24,895 nucleotides of DNA from Methylohalomonas sp964522485 (lineage in GTDB: Bacteria; Pseudomonadota; Gammaproteobacteria; Methylohalomonadales; Methylohalomonadaceae). The stretch is taken from assembly GCA_964522485.1 (NCBI GenBank), contig CAZFUS010000032.1, positions 1 to 24,895 on the forward strand, written 5' to 3'. Position numbers and translations under genes: made by a program. This document shows, piece by piece, positions 1 through 8,041 of this stretch. The notes beneath the pieces are model-generated. The model saw only the letters and a program-made list of their open reading frames with translations. It had not been told where the DNA came from and made no database searches. The stretch's first letter is position 1, and each line of letters begins with the position of its first letter.

Positions 1-207
1 AACGGGTGCCTCGAGGCGGATAGTGTCAAGCGGCCGCCGTCTGCCGCCTGACTGGATCAGGCTTTGCAAACGTGCGCGGGCATCGGTACCAGCGGCCAGA
101 AAATCCTCCATCCGGCCCGGCAGTGAAGTATCGGCCGCAACCACGTCATCGCCATCGATGACGCCAAGCTGTGTACCGTCGTTATCGGTGAAAGTCACAA
201 GCTTCAT
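1..207 (-). CDS. Fumarylacetoacetate hydrolase (FAH) family protein, N-terminal part
   Basis: Only the first 69 codons are present; the frame runs open off the left edge. The ATG is at 207. The protein begins MKLVTFTDNDGTQLGVIDGD, which is the typical opening of the small N-terminal domain that precedes the FAH fold in bacterial FAH-family hydrolases and isomerases. These enzymes cleave or isomerise C-C bonds in beta-diketo or hydroxymuconate-type acids using a divalent metal. The metal ligands lie in the C-terminal domain, which is outside the window, so the substrate cannot be assigned. The gene is divergent from rnfE across about 100 bp. The upstream Shine-Dalgarno is weak. The family call rests on the N-terminal pattern alone. 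Confidence 0.7.
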   Translation of the reverse strand, partial: MKLVTFTDNDGTQLGVIDGDDVVAADTSLPGRMEDFLAAGTDARARLQSLIQSGGRRRPLDTIRLEAPV

Positions 208-307
208 TGTCTGTCGAAATGCATTCCAATGGGTGGCAGGGTATTATGCCGAATTGTACATGTTCCGCATTCCGCATCCCGATCTCCACGGCAAGATTGT
301 CTGATCA

Positions 308-955
308 ATGAAAGCAGAGCTTTGGCGTGAACATCCACTCCTGTTGCGATTGCTGGGGCTGTGTCCATTGCTGGCGGTCAGCCACCGGTTGCTGGATGCA
401 CTGTTGATCGGTCTTGTCTTGCTCGTGACGCTGATGTCCACGACGCTGATTGTGATCGGGCTGCGCAGTTTTATCGCCGCTTCGATCCGGTTGCCGCTGG
501 TATTGCTGGTCAGCGCCGGCGTGGTCGCGTTGCTGGATATCCTGCTCGAGGCCTGGCTATATCCTCTGCACCAGGCGGTTGGTGTCTATCTGCCGCTTAC
601 AGCTACCAGTTGCCTGGTGCTGGCATGGCTGGAAGAGTCGGCACTGGTTCTTCCATCACGCCAGGCGCTGGGCAGTGCCCTCGGCCATGGCCTCGGCATG
701 TCCTGGTTATTGTTGCTGTTCGGGCTGGTTCGTGAACCCTTGGGACACGGCAGCCTGCTGGCAGGCATCGATGGTCTGCCCGGACTGATGGGAACGGCGC
801 CGCTGTTCAGTTTCGACCGGGGCATGTTGCCCCTGCTGGCCGAACCGGTCGGCGCCCTGTTGTTGATGGGGGGCGTTCTGGCTGTCTATGCCGCCATCAC
901 CCGGTGTTACAGTGACACTGACTGCTGCGCCGAAAGCGGCGGAGAGCGGATTTGA
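308..955 (+). CDS. rnfE: Electron transport complex subunit RnfE-like membrane protein
   Basis: A 215-residue, very hydrophobic protein with about six membrane segments. It carries the family signature LLGLCPLLAV near residues 15-24, a second cysteine in TATSCLVLA at about residue 102, and GMS...LVREPLGHG later on. In Rnf and Nqr complexes, RnfA/RnfE-type subunits each supply a conserved cysteine pair in the membrane, thought to hold an iron-sulfur centre. Both positions are kept here. Rnf couples ferredoxin/NADH electron transfer to ion movement, or reduces SoxR. The protein is slightly shorter than E. coli RsxE and its sequence is divergent. Its stop overlaps nth by 4 nt, the usual rnfE-nth link. 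No rnfG lies directly upstream; a divergent FAH-family gene is there instead. The family is clear, but whether this is the main Rnf subunit is less so. Confidence 0.85.
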   Translation: MKAELWREHPLLLRLLGLCPLLAVSHRLLDALLIGLVLLVTLMSTTLIVIGLRSFIAASIRLPLVLLVSAGVVALLDILLEAWLYPLHQAVGVYLPLTATSCLVLAWLEESALVLPSRQALGSALGHGLGMSWLLLLFGLVREPLGHGSLLAGIDGLPGLMGTAPLFSFDRGMLPLLAEPVGALLLMGGVLAVYAAITRCYSDTDCCAESGGERI

Positions 956-1596
956 ATAAGCGCCGCTGTCGCAGGATTTTCGAGCGCCTGCGTGCGGCGA
1001 ACCCGGAACCCCGGAGTGAGTTACGTTATGCATCGCCGTTTGAACTCCTGGTCGCTGTCATGCTCTCCGCCCAGGCGACCGACGTCGGCGTCAACAAGGC
1101 TACCGATAAGTTGTTCAGGGTAGCCAACACGCCCGAGGCTATCCTCAAGCTCGGGCTGGCCGGTCTCAAACGTCATATCAAAACCATTGGCCTGTACAAC
1201 AACAAGGCAAAAAATATCATGGCGACCTGCCGTATTCTGGTCGAACAGCATGGCGGTAAGGTACCGTCCGATCGCGCGGCGCTGGAGGCATTGCCCGGGG
1301 TGGGTCGCAAGACCGCCAGCGTGATACTCAACAGTGCATTCGGCCAGCCGACCCTGGCGGTGGATACGCACATCTTCCGAGTCGCCAATCGCACCGGGCT
1401 GGCGCCCGGGCGTACACCGCTCGAGGTCGAGCGCGGCCTGCTTGCCATCATCCCGGACGAATTCAAGCAGCATGCCCATCACTGGCTGATCCTGCACGGT
1501 CGTTATGTATGCAAGGCACGGGCGCCGGCCTGTGGCCTCTGCACGATTAACGATTTATGTGAATGGCCGGATAAACACCAGTTTCTGGATCTCTGA
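952..1596 (+). CDS. nth: Endonuclease III
   Basis: Bifunctional DNA glycosylase/AP lyase that removes oxidised pyrimidines in base excision repair. The 214-residue protein shows the helix-hairpin-helix LPGVGRKTA with catalytic Lys120, the catalytic Asp138 in AVDTH, and a C-terminal [4Fe-4S] cluster motif C-x6-C-x2-C-x5-C at Cys187, 194, 197 and 203. These numbers match E. coli Nth, which supports the chosen start. That start is TTG at 952, and it overlaps the rnfE stop as TTGA, so translation is probably coupled to rnfE. No ATG in a suitable place would give the family N-terminus, which starts MNK in E. coli as here. Confidence 0.97.
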   Translation: MNKRRCRRIFERLRAANPEPRSELRYASPFELLVAVMLSAQATDVGVNKATDKLFRVANTPEAILKLGLAGLKRHIKTIGLYNNKAKNIMATCRILVEQHGGKVPSDRAALEALPGVGRKTASVILNSAFGQPTLAVDTHIFRVANRTGLAPGRTPLEVERGLLAIIPDEFKQHAHHWLILHGRYVCKARAPACGLCTINDLCEWPDKHQFLDL

Positions 1597-1712
1597 ATTT
1601 AGCCTTTCGGCATGCCTGTCTGAATATGTGTATTGGTGACATCCGGTTGAATGACAAAGCCAGCCCGGTTCCGGCAGAACGCGGCCGGCGCCGGACCTGA
1701 GGCTACAATCAT

Positions 1713-2030
1713 ATGCAATATCAGCAGCATGAACAGGATGGTGTAACGGTACTTGAGTTCAGTGGACGTGTTGATCTGTCGACCTCGTCCGGCTTCCGCC
1801 AGCAGATACTGAAACTGATCAATGACGATCATCATCTGCTGGTAGACCTGTCGCATGTCACCTACATCGACAGTTCCGGCATGGCCAGTCTGATCGAGGC
1901 CTATCAGGCGGCCAGAGATAAATCACTGCGCTTCAGCTTGACCGGTATCACGGATTCAGTAATGAATGTTTTTAAACTGATGCGGCTCGATCAGGTGCTG
2001 CCGCTGCATAACAAGTCTGACAATGCATGA
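1713..2030 (+). CDS. STAS domain protein, first gene of MCE transport operon
   Basis: A 105-residue single STAS domain. The beta-strand VTVLEFSGRVD is followed by LLVDLSHVTYIDSSGMASL, in which D53-S54-S55-G56 is the usual loop phosphorylated in SpoIIAA-type antagonists. In MCE systems the equivalent protein (MlaB) binds the ATPase in the cytoplasm and stabilises or activates the transporter. The gene lies 11 nt before the permease gene and opens the operon, whereas E. coli mlaB closes its operon. An anti-sigma antagonist role is possible from the fold, but the neighbours favour the transporter role. No good Shine-Dalgarno precedes the ATG. Confidence 0.88.
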   Translation: MQYQQHEQDGVTVLEFSGRVDLSTSSGFRQQILKLINDDHHLLVDLSHVTYIDSSGMASLIEAYQAARDKSLRFSLTGITDSVMNVFKLMRLDQVLPLHNKSDNA

Positions 2031-2041
2031 GCTGACCGGTC

Positions 2042-2851
2042 ATGAATGCATCCGACTATAAGCTGCGGAGCGCCATCGAACGGCTGGGACGGACCGCGGT
2101 CGATGGCATCGAAGAAATCGGTTATGCCATTGCCCTGTTGCTGGAAAGTCTCTACTGGATCATCGTCGGGCCGTTCAAGCGCCAGCCGGTGCGAGTGTCG
2201 GCGGTATTCGTGCAGATGATGGAGATCGGCATTGCCGCCATCCCGATCGTTCTGGTGTTGTCTATGGCCATCGGTGCCATGCTGGCCATTCAGGGTATTT
2301 ATCAGCTTCGTTACTATGGTGCCGAAACCCAGGTGGTCTACGGTATTGCGGTATCAGTGACGCGCGAATTTGGCCCTCTGATCACCGGCATTCTGGTTGC
2401 CGGACGTTCCGGATCAGCGCTGGCCGCGCGCATCGGGACCATGCAGGTATCGCAGGAAGTCGATGCACTGCAGGTCATGGGCATCAATCCGGTGCGCTAT
2501 CTGGTGGCGCCGGCGTTGCTTGCCATGTTTGTCATGGTACCGTCGCTGACGTTTCTCGCGGATGTGGCGGGCCTGGTGGGCGGCGCGATTTACACTGCTG
2601 CGGAGCTTGGGCTGGGTTACGATGTTTATTTTGATCGCACGCTTGACTCGCTGAAAATCAGTGATGTGTTTCAGGGACTGATCAAGAGCGCAGTCTTCGC
2701 GACCATTATCGCGCTGGTCGGTGTCGTGAATGGCTTCCAGGCCCGCGGCGGTGCCGAGGGTGTCGGTCGCATTACCACACGTTCTGTTGTACTGGCAATA
2801 TCCTACATTGTTGTAGCCGATATGATCTTCACCTACTTCCTGAGCCGCTGA
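2042..2851 (+). CDS. MlaE-type ABC transporter permease (MCE system)
   Basis: A 269-residue inner-membrane permease of the MlaE family. Recognisable features are the amphipathic N-terminus (ALLLESLYWIIVGPF), the long membrane helix with VLVLSMAIGAMLAIQ, the conserved EFGPLITGILVAGRSGSALAAR block that contacts the ATPase, and the EVDALQVMGINPVRYLVAPA block. MlaE dimers sit in the inner membrane and take phospholipid from or deliver it to the MCE ring. The stop and the ATPase start overlap as TGATG, so the two should be made in step. Length is normal for the family. Confidence 0.94.
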   Translation: MNASDYKLRSAIERLGRTAVDGIEEIGYAIALLLESLYWIIVGPFKRQPVRVSAVFVQMMEIGIAAIPIVLVLSMAIGAMLAIQGIYQLRYYGAETQVVYGIAVSVTREFGPLITGILVAGRSGSALAARIGTMQVSQEVDALQVMGINPVRYLVAPALLAMFVMVPSLTFLADVAGLVGGAIYTAAELGLGYDVYFDRTLDSLKISDVFQGLIKSAVFATIIALVGVVNGFQARGGAEGVGRITTRSVVLAISYIVVADMIFTYFLSR

Positions 2852-3663
2852 TGACAATGCCTGTACCTGTATCAGAACATGATCCGGTGATCAGGATTGA
2901 GAACCTCACTACTCATTACGGCCGGACGGAAATCCTGCACGACATCAATCTGGTTATTCGTCAAGGTGAGATCATGGTTATTCTGGGCGGCAGTGGCTCG
3001 GGCAAAAGCACGCTGTTGCGCTATATGCTGGGACTGGAGACACCGACGCAGGGTCATATTGATATGCTTGGCCAGGATATTACCCGGACCAGCGCCGACG
3101 ATCTGCAATCGTTACGCAGAAATATCGGCGTTGCATTTCAGAACGGCGCACTGTTGTCCTCGCTGACAGTACTGGATAATGTCATGCTGCCCCTGCAGGA
3201 GAATACCGACCTGGATGAGACAATCATCCGTATCATGGCACGGATGAAACTGGAGCTGGTGCACCTGGGCGATTACGAAAGACTCATGCCGGCCGAACTT
3301 TCCGGTGGCATGATCAAGCGGGCAGCACTGGCGCGGGCGATCGTTACTGATCCGGGATTACTGTTTTTTGACGAACCCACGGCCGGACTCGATCCTGTTG
3401 TTTCGGCAGAGATTGATGAACTGATGTTACAGCTACGAGACGTCATGGGGATGACTATTGTCGTGGTGACGCACGAACTCGAAAGTGCATTCAGGATCGC
3501 CGATCGCATCACAGTGCTTGATCAGGGCCGGATTCTTATAACCGATACGGCCGAAGCCGTGCGTGCCTGCGATAATGAACGGGTTCAGTCGTTGCTGAAT
3601 CGGAAACCGCCAGCGTACCATGCCGCTAGTGAAACCTACCTGGATCGCCTGACGGCTGATTAA
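2851..3663 (+). CDS. MlaF-type ABC transporter ATP-binding protein (MCE system)
   Basis: A 270-residue ATPase with a complete motor: Walker A GGSGSGKST at residues 46-54, Q-loop Gln97 (FQNGALLSSLTV), signature LSGGM at 150-154, Walker B with Asp174-Glu175, and H-loop His208. The Q-loop region and LSGGM signature are those of MlaF-type proteins, which power lipid movement between the inner membrane and the periplasmic MCE ring. It starts inside the permease stop codon and ends 4 nt before the MCE gene. The tail after about residue 245 is longer than the catalytic core and resembles the C-terminal extension that MlaF uses for subunit contacts. Confidence 0.95.
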   Translation: MTMPVPVSEHDPVIRIENLTTHYGRTEILHDINLVIRQGEIMVILGGSGSGKSTLLRYMLGLETPTQGHIDMLGQDITRTSADDLQSLRRNIGVAFQNGALLSSLTVLDNVMLPLQENTDLDETIIRIMARMKLELVHLGDYERLMPAELSGGMIKRAALARAIVTDPGLLFFDEPTAGLDPVVSAEIDELMLQLRDVMGMTIVVVTHELESAFRIADRITVLDQGRILITDTAEAVRACDNERVQSLLNRKPPAYHAASETYLDRLTAD

Positions 3664-3667
3664 TGGC

Positions 3668-4675
3668 ATGAAACGCGACAATATTAATTATTTTACAGTC
3701 GGCCTGTTTGTCATCGGAATGTTTGTGGCGCTTTTGCTGCTGCTCTATCAACTTTCGGGGCGCGGCAAACCGATGGAAACCTATACCGTCGTTTACGAGA
3801 ATGTGGCCGGGCTACAATCCGGTACGCCGGTGCTCTATGAAGGTTACCAGGTCGGGCAGGTGGAGAATATCAAGCCTTTCAGGCAAGACGATGGCATGCA
3901 CTATCGTCTCAGACTGAGGATTCTCGAGGACTGGCAGATACCGGAGGACAGTGTCGCCCGGGTCGTTGCCTCAGGCTTATTGTCGTCGATGACCATCGAG
4001 ATCCGGGAAGGGCGCAGCCGGCAGATGTTGAAGCCCGGTGATGAAATCCGCGGACGTGAAGCCAGCAACCTGTTTGCAACGGTGAATGATGTGGCTGGCG
4101 AGCTGCAGCGGCTGTCGCAGGAAAGTATCCAGCCGTTACTGGACAGCGTCCGCGAGAATACCGATCAATTGACCGCCGAACTGCTGGACCTGACCCGGCA
4201 GGATATCCGTCCCCTGTTCCGCGACATGCGCCAGACCATGGAGGAAACCGATTTTGTCCGTAAGGCGGATCAGCTGGTGGTCAAACTCAACGGGATTGCC
4301 GACAATCTGGACAGTCTCTTTGATGCCAGTAACCGTGATAACGTAGCCGGAACACTCGAGAATCTGAATGCCGCTTCAAAGAATCTGAATGAATTACTGA
4401 ACGACTTTGACAACACCCGGGCGCAAATGGAGAAAGTCATGACCGGGGTCGATACGCTTGTGGAGGACAATCGGGAGGATCTCGGCGCCTCGGTTAACGA
4501 GCTGCGGGCGACAATGGAATCCATCTCCGGCAACATCGACAGTATTATCTACCATCTGGAGGGGAGCAGCCGTAACCTGCATGAATTCAGCCGTCACATA
4601 CGCGCCAATCCCGGCGTATTGCTACGCGGTTCGTCCGAAGCGGAAAATGATGCAGCGGGGGATCCCGCGCAATGA
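3668..4675 (+). CDS. MCE domain (MlaD-like) membrane-anchored protein
   Basis: A 335-residue protein with one N-terminal membrane anchor (about residues 9-29, starting YFTVGLFVIGMFVALLLLLY) and one MCE domain at roughly 37-115 (TYTVVYENVAGLQSGTPVLY). A long helical region rich in Asn, Leu, Glu and Asp follows from about 135 to 315 and looks like a coiled coil. In known systems MCE domains form a hexameric ring in the periplasm, and long C-terminal helices can form a tube towards the outer membrane. At 335 residues it is well over MlaD length and has only one MCE domain, so it fits the single-MCE, helical-tail type that pairs with a lipoprotein. The stop overlaps the next start as ATGA. The substrate is inferred to be phospholipid. 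Confidence 0.92.
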   Translation: MKRDNINYFTVGLFVIGMFVALLLLLYQLSGRGKPMETYTVVYENVAGLQSGTPVLYEGYQVGQVENIKPFRQDDGMHYRLRLRILEDWQIPEDSVARVVASGLLSSMTIEIREGRSRQMLKPGDEIRGREASNLFATVNDVAGELQRLSQESIQPLLDSVRENTDQLTAELLDLTRQDIRPLFRDMRQTMEETDFVRKADQLVVKLNGIADNLDSLFDASNRDNVAGTLENLNAASKNLNELLNDFDNTRAQMEKVMTGVDTLVEDNREDLGASVNELRATMESISGNIDSIIYHLEGSSRNLHEFSRHIRANPGVLLRGSSEAENDAAGDPAQ

Positions 4676-5283
4676 TGGAGCGCTGGTTATTGCTGCTGCT
4701 TGTGGCAGCGCTGAGTGCCTGTGCAACCGCGCCGCCAGCACCTAAAGATCATTTCTACCGTCTGCCGCAGCCGCAGGTACAGAAGAGCGATCAGACGCTG
4801 ACAGACGGGAGCGTGCGTGTGGAGGCATTCCAGGTTTCAGGGCTACTGTACGATCGGGCTATTATTTATACTCGCAGCGACGATAGTGTCGAACTGGATC
4901 AGTATGATTATCATTACTGGCACACGTCACCTGAGCGATTGATACAGCAACACCTTGCCACTTATCTTAAGTCTGCGGCGGTGGCGCCGGTGGTGCTGAC
5001 TGACCGCACCGTGTCAGCCGATCTGAGAATAGCCGGGCGGATTGATGAATTACTGCATGTACGGCAGTCGCAGGATCAGCGTGTAGTCGCCAGTCTGGAG
5101 TTACAGCTGCTACACCGGGATCGCAGGGCGCCACTGCTGATTAAACACTATCGGGCAGAAAAGCCTGCATCAGGATCGATGACTGCCGTAATCACGGCTT
5201 TTGGTGAAGCTCTGACCGAGATCTACGCAAGGTTTCTGGCGGACGCACGCCAGGTTGCTGAAACCAGTTCCGGTACGGAATAA
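4672..5283 (+). CDS. ABC-type transport auxiliary lipoprotein (PqiC-like)
   Basis: A 203-residue lipoprotein. A short hydrophobic signal is followed by the lipobox LSAC at Cys17, with Ala at +2, which suggests outer-membrane sorting. The body contains DHFYRLPQP near the start and the RIAGRIDELLHV stretch found in the PqiC/ABC-auxiliary family. In E. coli PqiC is the outer-membrane partner of the MCE protein PqiB. Here it closes the operon with a 4-nt overlap to the MCE gene, so an outer-membrane docking role for this MCE system is likely. A second ATG directly follows the first (4675); either may be used. No MlaC-like periplasmic carrier gene follows. Confidence 0.88.
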   Translation: MMERWLLLLLVAALSACATAPPAPKDHFYRLPQPQVQKSDQTLTDGSVRVEAFQVSGLLYDRAIIYTRSDDSVELDQYDYHYWHTSPERLIQQHLATYLKSAAVAPVVLTDRTVSADLRIAGRIDELLHVRQSQDQRVVASLELQLLHRDRRAPLLIKHYRAEKPASGSMTAVITAFGEALTEIYARFLADARQVAETSSGTE

Positions 5284-5291
5284 GAATCAGG

Positions 5292-5336
5292 AATACTCAG
5301 ACAGTATTAGCTGTGCAGAGCAAGCGTGATAGCTTG
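5292..5336. terminator. Two small hairpins between convergent genes, possible weak terminators
   Basis: AATACT (5292-5297) pairs with AGTATT (5303-5308) over a 5-nt loop. CAAGC (5321-5325) pairs with GCTTG (5332-5336) over a 6-nt loop. They fill the 56-bp space between the end of the lipoprotein gene and the end of the FHA gene. Neither is followed by a T-run, so an intrinsic terminator is only possible. Confidence 0.3.
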
Positions 5337-5339
5337 TGG

Positions 5340-6056
5340 TTATTGGAGGGAAGAAAACTCCATCTTGATGCCGGCCAGTTCGATCATATCAGCATCCTTT
5401 AGCGGATAGGCCTTGGGGCCGATAGATTCACCGTTGACCAGGGGGTAACGTTTACCGTCACCATCGCTTTCAATATGAGTGAGGAAATAGCCCTGCGGCC
5501 GGCGTGAGATGACAGCAACCTGTGTTCCCGGTTTGCCCAGCGTGATCAGGGCCTTGGTCAGTTCCAGCTCCTTGCCGGCGATGGGGCCGTTCAGTACGGT
5601 GAGCCGACCGAGCGGGAGGTTGCCGGATGCGCTTTTCGGAGCAGTTGCGCCGGGCGCCGAAGTGACGGCGCCCACCTTCTGGGCTGCCTGGGCGGCAGCC
5701 ACTGCGGCGCTGGCCGAGCCCGGCTTGATGATCATGGTCTTCTCGAACTCATCATCATCGGCTGTGGCATGTTCATTAACGTACTTCAGTTCGTGCTTTC
5801 CAATGGCGATCACGTCACCGTTTTTGAGGGCGTGTTTCTTGATGAGCTTGCCGTTGATGTAGGTGCCATTGGTACTGCCGAGATCTTCCAGAAAGGAATC
5901 ATCGAGAATGCTGATGACCAGCGCGTGCTTACCGCTGACTGCCAAATTGTCAATCTGGATGTCGTTATCGGGTTTGCGACCGATCGTGATTCGTTCCTTG
6001 TCGAGTTCAAACTCGCTCTGAACGACCCCATTCATGCTCAAGACCAACTTTGACAT
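5340..6056 (-). CDS. FHA domain protein with two FHA-like modules
   Basis: A 238-residue cytoplasmic protein. The first FHA domain (about 22-93) has the phosphothreonine-binding residues in IGRKPDND (Gly26, Arg27), SGKH (Ser41, His44) and STNGTYING (Asn63, Gly64). An Ala-rich linker (about 110-145) follows. The second module (about 148-238) keeps the outline (TLGKPGTQV, NGESIG) but has lost the clear Arg/Ser-x-x-His set, so it may not bind phosphopeptide. The stretch EFEKTMIIKPG around Thr107 could be a phosphosite recognised by a partner FHA domain; this is inference. The gene follows the PP2C phosphatase gene by 24 nt, and AGGA lies 7 nt before the ATG. No Ser/Thr kinase is in the window. 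Confidence 0.88.
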   Translation of the reverse strand: MSKLVLSMNGVVQSEFELDKERITIGRKPDNDIQIDNLAVSGKHALVISILDDSFLEDLGSTNGTYINGKLIKKHALKNGDVIAIGKHELKYVNEHATADDDEFEKTMIIKPGSASAAVAAAQAAQKVGAVTSAPGATAPKSASGNLPLGRLTVLNGPIAGKELELTKALITLGKPGTQVAVISRRPQGYFLTHIESDGDGKRYPLVNGESIGPKAYPLKDADMIELAGIKMEFSSLQ

Positions 6057-6080
6057 AGCGATATCCTGTCTACCCTCATT

Positions 6081-6905
6081 TCAACTGAATCGATTCAGCA
6101 GTTTTCGGGTAATACTCCCGTTTTTTTTCTCCGCATCCACTCTGCGCATCAGGATAACGGAGATATTGTCCTTGCCCCCATTCTTGTTCGCCAGCCGCAC
6201 CAGCTCCCGGGCTGACACTACAAGATTAGCACTATATTTTCTTAGGGTTAAGTGAATTTCTTCATCACTTACCATATCATTGAGACCGTCCGAACAAAGC
6301 ATGTAGATATCGCCGGGTCGGACTTCCTCCTCGAGTATATCGATCTGTACCGTGGTTTCTATGCCCAATGCGCGTGTGACCAGATTCTTGGGTGTGTTCA
6401 CGCTGGCCTGTTCCCGGCTGTAAAGGCCGCGGTCAATCAGTTCCTGGGTCAGCGAATGATCCGAGGTAATCTGACGGAATTCCCCGCCCCGCAACCGGTA
6501 AAGCCGGGAATCCCCTACATTGGCGATGGACAGCCGTTCACCGTAGAACAGCGCGGCGACAATCGTGGTCCCCATGCCATAACACGCAGCCTCGGACCTG
6601 GCGGTATTGAATATACTGAGATTGGCGTCGCTGATCGCTTGTTTAATGAGCAGTGATTCCTGGCTGTAGCCGGTACTGTCATTAGCGCCTCTGCGTCTGA
6701 GGTTGCGCAGCCCGGATTTGACGGCCTGCATGATGGTGCCGACGGCAATGGCGCTGGCCACTTCGCCGGCGCGGTAACCGCCCATGCCATCAGCCAGTAC
6801 CGCCAGTCCTATCGCCTGGTCCGTACCGGTACTGTCTTCATTTTGCGGACGCTTCCGGCCGACGTCCGATATATTGGCGATCTCCAGATCGCTTTGCATA
6901 TTCAT
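6081..6905 (-). CDS. PP2C-family serine/threonine protein phosphatase
   Basis: A 274-residue soluble phosphatase of the PrpC/Stp type. Metal-binding motifs are all present: Asp24 in RPQNEDS, Asp39-Gly40 in LADGMGGYRAGE, Asp206 in CSDGLNDMVSD, and Asp246 in GGKDNISV. Such enzymes remove phosphate from Ser/Thr residues using two or three Mn/Mg ions. The FHA gene just downstream, probably on the same mRNA, suggests a phosphothreonine signalling pair. An in-frame ATG two codons later is an alternative start. A perfect TATAAT lies about 65 nt upstream. Confidence 0.94.
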   Translation of the reverse strand: MNMQSDLEIANISDVGRKRPQNEDSTGTDQAIGLAVLADGMGGYRAGEVASAIAVGTIMQAVKSGLRNLRRRGANDSTGYSQESLLIKQAISDANLSIFNTARSEAACYGMGTTIVAALFYGERLSIANVGDSRLYRLRGGEFRQITSDHSLTQELIDRGLYSREQASVNTPKNLVTRALGIETTVQIDILEEEVRPGDIYMLCSDGLNDMVSDEEIHLTLRKYSANLVVSARELVRLANKNGGKDNISVILMRRVDAEKKNGSITRKLLNRFS

Positions 6906-6971
6906 CGATCAATCTTGCCAATTTGGATAGACATTACATAAACCGGCTCATATATTCGATTATGCCCTGCG

Positions 6972-6977
6972 ATTATA
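6972..6977 (-). promoter_or_regulatory. Candidate -10 box for the PP2C-FHA operon
   Basis: The minus strand reads TATAAT here, 66 nt before the phosphatase ATG. No good -35 hexamer is found at 16-18 nt upstream, so the call rests on the -10 match alone. The rest of the 185-bp gap (6906-7090) shows nothing else I can name. Confidence 0.3.
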
Positions 6978-7090
6978 AGTCTACGGCAATCCGGCACATC
7001 CATTCTGCTACCTGCATCACGGCGACTGAATTTTTACCATGAGATCTGTGCCTGTTCGCGCGGCCTGATCTCTGTCGTTCCAATTCTTGA

Positions 7091-7552
7091 TTAGAGTTGC
7101 CCGCAATTTTTGTTGATTGCGGTGCGCAGTCGGGCTTCTTCGGCGGCACGTTCCGCATCATTCAGAATACGACGTTCGCCCTGTTCATTTTCTTCGTAAA
7201 GATAGCCCGAGTGGGTATATTGCCGCAGTAACTTGCGAGCGGCATCACACTTTTGCTCCTGTGCAGCCTGCTCACGAGCCTGTTGTTCGGCCTCGGTGGC
7301 TGCGGCGCGGCGTTCGTCGCGGAATTGTTCGAGAAGTTTCTGTCGCGTCTGACGGCGTTGCGGCAGATCCGGGTCCGCGCGGGGCGGTTCCGATTCGATT
7401 TCCAGTTGCAGGGCCTCCGTGTTGTCCGGACTGTCGCTGTAATGCACACGGCCTGCCTCATCGGTCCATTTGTAGATGTCGGTTGCCGGAGCCGGGCCCG
7501 CAACCAGCCACAAACCCAGAAACATGGGATAACAGCGGCCAGTTCGGCTCAA
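7091..7552 (-). CDS. DUF4124 domain-containing periplasmic protein
   Basis: A 153-residue exported protein. A short signal sequence ending near AGPAPA is followed directly by DIYKWTDEAGRVHYSDSP, the hallmark of the DUF4124 domain common in gammaproteobacteria. A charged, Gln/Glu/Arg-rich helical region follows (about 60-105), then a C-terminal part with two cysteines (Cys102 and Cys150) that could form a disulfide. The function is unknown. The start chosen is TTG at 7552, because GGAG lies 6 nt before it. The ATG at 7525 has no ribosome-binding site and would shorten the signal sequence. The gene lies 124 nt after fdxA on the same strand. Confidence 0.85.
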   Translation of the reverse strand: MSRTGRCYPMFLGLWLVAGPAPATDIYKWTDEAGRVHYSDSPDNTEALQLEIESEPPRADPDLPQRRQTRQKLLEQFRDERRAAATEAEQQAREQAAQEQKCDAARKLLRQYTHSGYLYEENEQGERRILNDAERAAEEARLRTAINKNCGQL

Positions 7553-7676
7553 GAGGCTCTCCGTCCGAAGGTTATACGAATTTACCGGTGCCCGTATCCG
7601 TATCGGTCAACCGCTTTGATGCGTTTGGGAAAGGCGGGTAATCGACCCCGGCGCCTGATGGACGGGGCAGCCGTTA

Positions 7677-8000
7677 TTAACGCTCGAGGTACTGCAGTTT
7701 GTCTGTGGTGTCCTTCCATTCATCGGCGTCTTCCGGCGGGTCCTTCATTTCATTGATGACTGGCCATTCGCGGGACAGCTCGGCATTCAGTTGGATGAAC
7801 TGCTGCTGATCTTCGGGCACGTCGTCCTCGGACTTGATGGCATCGACCGGACATTCGGGTTCACACAGGGTGCAGTCGATGCATTCATCCGGGTCAATGA
7901 CGAGCATGTTCGGACCCTCATGAAAGCAGTCCACGGGACAGACTTCCACACAGTCCGTATATTTGCACTTGATGCAGCTCTCAGTGACGACAAAAGTCAT
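7677..8000 (-). CDS. fdxA: 7Fe ferredoxin
   Basis: A 107-residue ferredoxin of the FdxA type. One cluster motif is Cys9, Cys17 and Cys21-Pro with Cys12 and Cys25 nearby. The second is Cys40-x2-Cys43-x2-Cys46-x3-Cys50-Pro. Proteins of this length and pattern carry one [3Fe-4S] and one [4Fe-4S] cluster and act as low-potential electron carriers; the partner is not shown by the sequence. The acidic C-terminal tail is typical. mutS next to fdxA is a known arrangement, for example in Pseudomonas. AGGA lies 8 nt before the ATG. It may have its own promoter with a long structured leader. Confidence 0.94.
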   Translation of the reverse strand: MTFVVTESCIKCKYTDCVEVCPVDCFHEGPNMLVIDPDECIDCTLCEPECPVDAIKSEDDVPEDQQQFIQLNAELSREWPVINEMKDPPEDADEWKDTTDKLQYLER

Positions 8001-8041
8001 GTTCGTATCCTGAACTTAAAAATGGCTAAATTCACGGGAAA

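Noticed and set aside
1704..1709. TACAAT as a promoter for the MCE operon
   Set aside because: It ends only 3 nt before the ATG and has no matching -35, so it is too close to serve as a normal promoter.
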